From Spirochaetales bacterium (GTDB lineage: Bacteria > Spirochaetota > Spirochaetia > DSM-27196 > PWMO01): 9,007 nucleotides of DNA. Every line of letters begins with the position of its first letter. Position 1 is the first letter of the stretch. The position numbers and the translations under genes were made by a program. The notes under the pieces were generated by a model, which did no database searches, was not told the origin of the DNA, and saw nothing but the letters and a program-made list of their open reading frames with translations. This document shows, one piece after another, positions 5,266 to 9,007 of the stretch. The DNA lies in assembly GCA_007123465.1 (NCBI GenBank), contig SKLB01000287.1, positions 1 through 9,007 of the forward strand. The letters run 5' to 3'.

Positions 5266-7887
5266 ATGAAGCGCTTACAGGCCGACAGAGATCTCTTCTT
5301 TCAGCTGGTCTCGGTTCAGAATCCTGCCCGCTACGTTGGCGGTGAGTTTGGTGCCCGCGCATCAGCAGCTACGGGTGATACTGCAGCCGACACCGCTGCT
5401 GCAGTCAACAGCGAGCTGATCGTAGCACTGTGCTTTCCCGATCTCTACGAAATCGGCATGTCAAACACCGCAATCAAGATCCTCTACGATATGCTGAACT
5501 CGCTTGCGGGTGTGCGCTGTGAACGCGTCTTTCTGCCGGCTCCCGATTTTGAGACACAGCTGCGCGAGCACGCGATACCGCTCTACACGCTGGAGTCCGG
5601 TATCGCGCTGCACGAGTGCGACGTACTGGCTTTCTCGATCGGCTACGAGCTCTCGGCCACCAACGTGCTCGCCGTGCTCGATCTTGGAGGAATACCGCTG
5701 CGCTGCAGCGAGCGCACGGCCGCTGATCCACTGGTGATTGCCGGTGGGCCGGGTGTTTCGGCAAATCCGTTGCCGATGGGTCGTTTTCTTGACGGGGTGT
5801 TCATCGGTGAGGCCGAAGCGGGACTGGATCAGCTCGCGGCCGAATTATCACGCATGAAGCTCCGTCAAGCCTCCAGAGCCGAGCGGCTGGCGCATCTGCG
5901 CGCACAGCGTCATGTCTGGTACGCGGAACGCACCTCGCCGGTGCAGCGAGCCATCTGGAACCAGTTTGGCCGGCATGCAACACGAATGCACATACCGGTT
6001 CCCAATATGAAAATAGTTCAGGACCAGGGTGTGGTGGAAATCATGCGCGGCTGCCCCCAGGGATGCCGTTTCTGCAGCGCAGGTGTATTCTACCGCCCCT
6101 ATCGCATGAAATCGGCCGAGGCCATCATAGCCGAAGTCGAACACCTGGTGAGCACGTGCGGTTTCCGCAACATATCGCTTTCTTCGCTCAGCTCCGGCGA
6201 TTACCACGACGTGGAACAGCTGTTTATCGCGCTGAATCGGCGCTTCGCACAGCGCGGGGTTTCGTTTGCGCTTCCGTCTCTGCGAGTCAACTCGCTGACA
6301 CTTCCGATCCTGCAACAGGTTTCCCGTGTACGCAAGAGTGGGCTCACCTTTGCGGTGGAAACCGCCTCAGAGATAGGCCAGTACGCGCTGAACAAGCTGG
6401 TACCCCTGCAGCGGACCATAGAAGTGCTGCGCGAAGCCAAAGAACGCGGCTGGCGGGTTGCAAAATTCTACTTCATGATAGGACTCCCGCTGCCTGACAG
6501 CCCCGGCACCGATGGAGATGAAGCCGACCAGATCATTACCTTCTTCAAACAGGTCATCGCTGCGGTTGACATGCAGTACAATCTGGCGCTGGCCACGTTT
6601 GTGCCGAAACCTCACACGCCGTTTCAATGGGCACCTCAAATGAGCGAGCAACAGTCGGTAGAGACAATACGCCGCATCAAGAGCGGACTCAAACCGCTAC
6701 GCGTCAAAGTTGGCTACCAGGCCCCGTTTCAATCCACGCTGGAGGGGGTTCTGTCGCGCGGTAATGGCGAAGTAGGGGAGCTCATCGAGACCGCCTTCCG
6801 GCGCGGTTGCCGTCTGGACGCCTGGGAGGAGTACCTGCAGCGCGATATCTGGCGCGACCTGCTGGACTCTCAGCCACATCTGATCCAGCGTGCGACTGCC
6901 GGATTTGATCGTAACCAACCCCTGCCGTGGCAACCAATCCGTTCCGGTATAGCCACATCAGCCTTACTGCGCGAGTTTGACCGATCACGGCGTGGAGAAC
7001 TGACCCAGCAGTGTGCTCCGCAGTGCGCCGAATCCTGCTCGATCTGCAACCGCACCACGCGAGTTCGTGACCTGCAGCAGCAGAATGGATCAGATACCGA
7101 ACCGTCGTCAGCTGCCGAACCACCGACCGAGAGGCTGGCCGCGACATCAGACCGAATGCGGCCACAGCAACCCGGCGATGAGTTGAGCTACGTCGTCTTT
7201 TCCTTCGCGAAGCGCGGACCGGCAATTTTCCTGTCGCATCTGGCCCTGCTGTCGGTGTTCGAGCGCAGCCTGATGCGGGCGGGACTCGACGTGCGCTTCA
7301 CCGGTGGGTTCAATCCAAAACCAAAACTGGAGTTTGCGCAACCGCTATCGCTGGGTATCGAGTCTGACGACGAAATCTGCTCGCTCTATGTACACGATAC
7401 TATACAACCTGAGATCTTTTCCAGCCTGTTCAACCGCGCGCTTCCCCACGGACTACGCGTAAACGCCGCCATGATCAGCCGCTATCTGTGCGGCGCAGAG
7501 AGGGCTGACTCCTTGATGCAGCGTTTCTGGGGTGGCGACTATCTGCTGTGGGGCCCGGGATTGACTGAACACAAACAGCGCCTGCTTGACGGCATGCGGT
7601 GCGACGAGCTTGTCAGCATTCTTCTTGAGCGAGGCGGAGCGCTCGAGTTTCGCTTGCGGTCGCACACGCGCGCCGGGGCGGGTGTCGTCAAGTACCTTAC
7701 GCGCCTGCTGGGACGCCACCCATTCGAATGCGGGATCCGCTTACGCCGCCTCCGTTCGCTGGCAAAGGCGCCGGACGGGCACGCAGACTCGCCACCGCTG
7801 CGCTTCGTCAGCCCTCGCGCTGTTTGGCCTCATTCCAGAGCTGGTTCATGCGCTCCTGCTGCTCTGCGGACATCTGTCGCTGATTAG
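5266..7887 (+). CDS. B12-binding-like/radical SAM protein fused to a radical SAM-linked domain (TIGR03960 + TIGR03936 type)
   Basis: Radical SAM protein of unknown reaction. Residues about 50-195 resemble a B12-binding fold (CFPDLYEIGMSN at 56-67, IAGGPGVSANPLP at 158-170, FIGEAEAG at 179-186). The radical SAM core runs from about 255 to 490, with the [4Fe-4S] motif C263-x3-C267-x2-C270 in RGCPQGCRFCSAG, and KFYFMIGLPLP further on. A linker holds a second cysteine cluster (C583, C587, C591, C594). From about 642 to 845 follows the domain often encoded as a separate neighbouring gene, with GFNPKPKLEFAQPLSLGIESDDE as its hallmark. An Ala/Thr-rich stretch at about 30-49 looks like a family-atypical insertion. 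The last 26 residues (848-873) lie over antisense mazG and look unconserved. The ATG is seven bases after the rodA stop, so the gene belongs to the shape operon. In other phyla this family often neighbours ribonuclease G and ribosomal protein L21 genes (from memory), hinting at an RNA- or ribosome-linked role; that part is inference. Confidence 0.88.
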   Translation: MKRLQADRDLFFQLVSVQNPARYVGGEFGARASAATGDTAADTAAAVNSELIVALCFPDLYEIGMSNTAIKILYDMLNSLAGVRCERVFLPAPDFETQLREHAIPLYTLESGIALHECDVLAFSIGYELSATNVLAVLDLGGIPLRCSERTAADPLVIAGGPGVSANPLPMGRFLDGVFIGEAEAGLDQLAAELSRMKLRQASRAERLAHLRAQRHVWYAERTSPVQRAIWNQFGRHATRMHIPVPNMKIVQDQGVVEIMRGCPQGCRFCSAGVFYRPYRMKSAEAIIAEVEHLVSTCGFRNISLSSLSSGDYHDVEQLFIALNRRFAQRGVSFALPSLRVNSLTLPILQQVSRVRKSGLTFAVETASEIGQYALNKLVPLQRTIEVLREAKERGWRVAKFYFMIGLPLPDSPGTDGDEADQIITFFKQVIAAVDMQYNLALATFVPKPHTPFQWAPQMSEQQSVETIRRIKSGLKPLRVKVGYQAPFQSTLEGVLSRGNGEVGELIETAFRRGCRLDAWEEYLQRDIWRDLLDSQPHLIQRATAGFDRNQPLPWQPIRSGIATSALLREFDRSRRGELTQQCAPQCAESCSICNRTTRVRDLQQQNGSDTEPSSAAEPPTERLAATSDRMRPQQPGDELSYVVFSFAKRGPAIFLSHLALLSVFERSLMRAGLDVRFTGGFNPKPKLEFAQPLSLGIESDDEICSLYVHDTIQPEIFSSLFNRALPHGLRVNAAMISRYLCGAERADSLMQRFWGGDYLLWGPGLTEHKQRLLDGMRCDELVSILLERGGALEFRLRSHTRAGAGVVKYLTRLLGRHPFECGIRLRRLRSLAKAPDGHADSPPLRFVSPRAVWPHSRAGSCAPAALRTSVAD
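5353..5412 (+). other. Ala/Thr/Asp-rich low-complexity insertion in the radical SAM protein
   Basis: Codons 30-49 encode a stretch dominated by Ala, with Thr, Asp and Ser, built from GC-rich GCA/GCT/GAT-type triplets. It separates the conserved N-terminal PARYVGGEFGA from the first strand LIVALCFPDLYE. It is probably a flexible surface loop. Confidence 0.45.
7808..7887. other. 80-base convergent coding overlap between the radical SAM gene and mazG
   Basis: The + strand gene stops at TAG 7885-7887, while the - strand mazG stops at TGA (bases 7810-7808). The two 3' ends therefore overlap by 80 bases. MazG residues here (about 248-273) are a Gln/Glu/Arg-rich tail, and the opposite frame is an Arg/Ala/Ser/Pro-rich tail. 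I found no hairpin with a T run on either strand nearby, so transcripts probably read into each other. Confidence 0.8.
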
Positions 7888-8629
7888 CGTGCATCTCGCG
7901 CTCCACATGAGCAAATCGGCGCCGAAACTTCTCATTTGAATGGTGCAGAGCCAGAGTAGGGTCAATCTCCAGTTTGCGCGCCAGATTGACAACGCTGAAC
8001 AGCAGGTCGCCGACTTCCTGCTCGATCCGGCTCTGGTTGCCGCTGTCAATCTCCGTTTCCAGTTCGGCCACTTCCTCGTGGATCTTACGCACTACCGCGC
8101 TCTGCTCCGACCAGTCGAAACCAACTTTTGCCGCCTTTCGCTGCAGCCGGTAGGCCGCCTCCAGCGGTGAGAATCCACGCGGAACCTTGTCCAGTAGCGA
8201 CTGCTTGGCATCTTTTCCTTCAACGTCGATCTTGATCTCATCCCATTGACGCTTTACCGACGCAGAATCCAGCTCCTCGGCAACACCAAAGACGTGCGGA
8301 TGGCGCCGTATCAGTTTATCGCCGATGTCACGGAATACCCGCTCAACGCGAAAATTGCCGGATTGCTCGTACACGTATGCGATCATCGCGGCAATCAGAA
8401 ACACATCGCCGAGTTCTTCGGCTACATGCTCGCTATCCTGGTTGGCAATAGCGTCGACGCACTCAAACGCTTCCTCCAGCAAAAACCCCTTCAAAGAATC
8501 AGGAGTCTGCTCACGATCCCACGGGCAGCCGAGCGGGCCGCGCAGTATCCGAACGATCTCGTAGAAGCGCGCAAACTGCTGGTTGACCGCCGCATCTCCG
8601 GGCTCTATGTTACTTTCAGCATCACTCAA
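7808..8629 (-). CDS. mazG: Nucleoside triphosphate pyrophosphohydrolase MazG
   Basis: Cytosolic all-alpha NTP pyrophosphatase that hydrolyses nucleoside triphosphates to monophosphate and pyrophosphate, a housecleaning and stress role. The 273 residues contain the two tandem MazG repeats. The first has LRGPLGCPWDREQT (29-42), E52-E-x-x-E56 and E72-x-x-D75. The second has E185-E-x-x-E189 and E205-x-x-D208. Both keep the acidic Mg2+ ligands. In the E. coli enzyme the C-terminal repeat does most of the catalysis. Length is close to the E. coli protein (263). The start is a TTG (bases 8629-8627), with AAAGGAG about ten bases upstream. No mazEF toxin-antitoxin genes are visible. The gene converges on, and overlaps, the radical SAM gene. 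A weak promoter-like pair lies at 8683-8711. Confidence 0.95.
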   Translation of the reverse strand: MSDAESNIEPGDAAVNQQFARFYEIVRILRGPLGCPWDREQTPDSLKGFLLEEAFECVDAIANQDSEHVAEELGDVFLIAAMIAYVYEQSGNFRVERVFRDIGDKLIRRHPHVFGVAEELDSASVKRQWDEIKIDVEGKDAKQSLLDKVPRGFSPLEAAYRLQRKAAKVGFDWSEQSAVVRKIHEEVAELETEIDSGNQSRIEQEVGDLLFSVVNLARKLEIDPTLALHHSNEKFRRRFAHVEREMHANQRQMSAEQQERMNQLWNEAKQREG

Positions 8630-8761
8630 GACAATCCAGCTCCTTTGTACGCCTATTACCCTTAGAAGTAGACAGAATATCCATTATCAGAAGTAAAAAC
8701 CGTAAGCTCAGCCGCCGCGTCCCGGCCCCTTCGCCCCAATGCTCCAAACCGGTTAACGCCT
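8630..8761. other. Intergenic region with a weak candidate mazG promoter
   Basis: This 132-base gap lies between the mazG start and the stop of the next - strand gene. On the - strand, a -10-like GATAAT (8688-8683) sits 17 bases after CTGAGC (8711-8706), a poor -35 element. Transcription would begin near 8676, about 47 bases before the mazG start codon. The half nearest the membrane-protein gene is GC-rich (8711-8740) and contains a trivial 8-base palindrome AACCGGTT at 8747-8754. No convincing rho-independent terminator is seen. Confidence 0.3.
8640..8646 (-). promoter_or_regulatory. Ribosome binding site of mazG
   Basis: Read on the - strand, AAAGGAG stands ten bases before the TTG at 8629. 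The spacing is slightly long, but no ATG or GTG competes in frame, so it supports the TTG start. An in-frame ATT six bases upstream of that TTG is a less likely alternative. Confidence 0.5.
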
Positions 8762-9007
8762 TCAGTCGCGCGTTTCGCTGATGCGCGAATAGATACGGAT
8801 CAGAATGTAGGACGCAATCAACGGCGGAAACACATTGACCGAGTTGTTCAGGTTTGCCAGGATATGAATGATATCCTCAAAGAAATAGTTGATTATTCCG
8901 CCGAGAAACGATCCCACCAGCGCCACAATCAGCGCGCCCCAGAAGCGGCCGATAAACGGCTTGCGCAGGATATAGAAGAACAGAATCGTCATTGCAAAAC
9001 CAATCAC
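8762..9007 (-). CDS. Small membrane protein of unknown function, truncated by the window edge
   Basis: The frame is open to the right edge and ends at TGA (bases 8764-8762). The first codon seen (GTG, 9007-9005) may or may not be the real start. The 81 visible residues form about three hydrophobic segments: roughly 2-14, 24-43 (GALIVALVGSFLGGIINYFF) and 58-74 (VNVFPPLIASYILIRIY), with short charged links and a charged C-terminus (SRISETRD). The small-residue-rich middle helix recalls GlsB/YeaQ-type (transglycosylase-associated) proteins, but the similarity is only impressionistic, so I give no function. Supporting that it is real: coding frame to the edge, ordered hydrophobic pattern, and same strand as mazG 132 bases downstream. 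Confidence 0.6.
   Translation of the reverse strand: MIGFAMTILFFYILRKPFIGRFWGALIVALVGSFLGGIINYFFEDIIHILANLNNSVNVFPPLIASYILIRIYSRISETRD

Noticed and set aside
7721..7730. Palindrome CATTCGAATG in the 3' part of the radical SAM gene
   Set aside because: It is only 10 bases, does not extend outward, has no repeat copies nearby, and lies inside coding sequence. Chance is enough.
7586..7939. 117-codon + strand frame spanning the radical SAM/mazG overlap, considered as evidence of a frameshift in the radical SAM gene
   Set aside because: The conserved C-terminal domain stays in the original frame up to the overlap, and the alternate frame shows no family motifs.
8246..8665. 139-codon + strand open frame across mazG
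   Set aside because: It is antisense to a complete MazG with both repeats and has no recognisable domain.
8711..8760. GC-rich stretch after the small membrane-protein gene as a possible rho-independent terminator
   Set aside because: I could not pair it into a stable stem with a following T run on the - strand, and AACCGGTT alone is too short.

Overview
This window carries the distal part of a bacterial cell-shape (elongasome, 'rod complex') operon on the + strand. It is followed by a two-domain radical SAM protein in the same transcription unit. Two genes on the - strand face it: mazG and the end of a small membrane protein. Sequence composition is moderately GC-rich and looks uniform across all genes. 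I see no insertion sequence, phage gene, tRNA, rRNA or CRISPR array.

Layout. Positions 1-731 hold the C-terminal two thirds of mreB, whose start lies before the window. Then come mreC (746-1576, GTG start), mreD (1579-2079), mrdA/PBP2 (2076-3932, ATGA overlap with mreD) and rodA (3948-5258, TTG start). The sixth gene (5266-7887) is an 873-residue fusion of a B12-binding-like domain, a radical SAM domain and a C-terminal 'radical SAM-linked' domain. Gaps between these six genes are 14, 2, -4, 15 and 7 bases, with no visible terminator, so they are most simply one operon read from a promoter upstream of mreB. On the opposite strand, mazG (8629-7808, TTG start) ends inside the 3' end of the radical SAM gene, an 80-base convergent overlap. 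A 132-base intergenic gap (8630-8761) separates mazG from the partial membrane-protein gene (9007-8762).

How the genes work together. MreB filaments, with MreC and MreD in the membrane, organise RodA (SEDS glycosyltransferase) and PBP2 (transpeptidase), which polymerise and crosslink peptidoglycan along the cell's long axis. The catalytic residues of both enzymes are present. The radical SAM protein has no assigned reaction. Its family is, to my recollection, also found near mre/rod genes and ribonuclease G genes in other phyla, so its place here may be an old linkage. MazG is a nucleotide-pool hydrolase with no evident tie to the wall.

Organism. The mreBCD-mrdA-rodA order with no min genes between, and a RodA enlarged by two extra membrane helices, suggest a spirochaete (Spirochaetota), possibly a free-living relative of Spirochaeta/Treponema. 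This comes from memory of the families and is of moderate confidence only.

Nothing here is clearly an undescribed system. The items most worth a second look are the radical SAM fusion (altered B12-site histidine, extra cysteine cluster, operon position), the RodA insertion and the convergent overlap.
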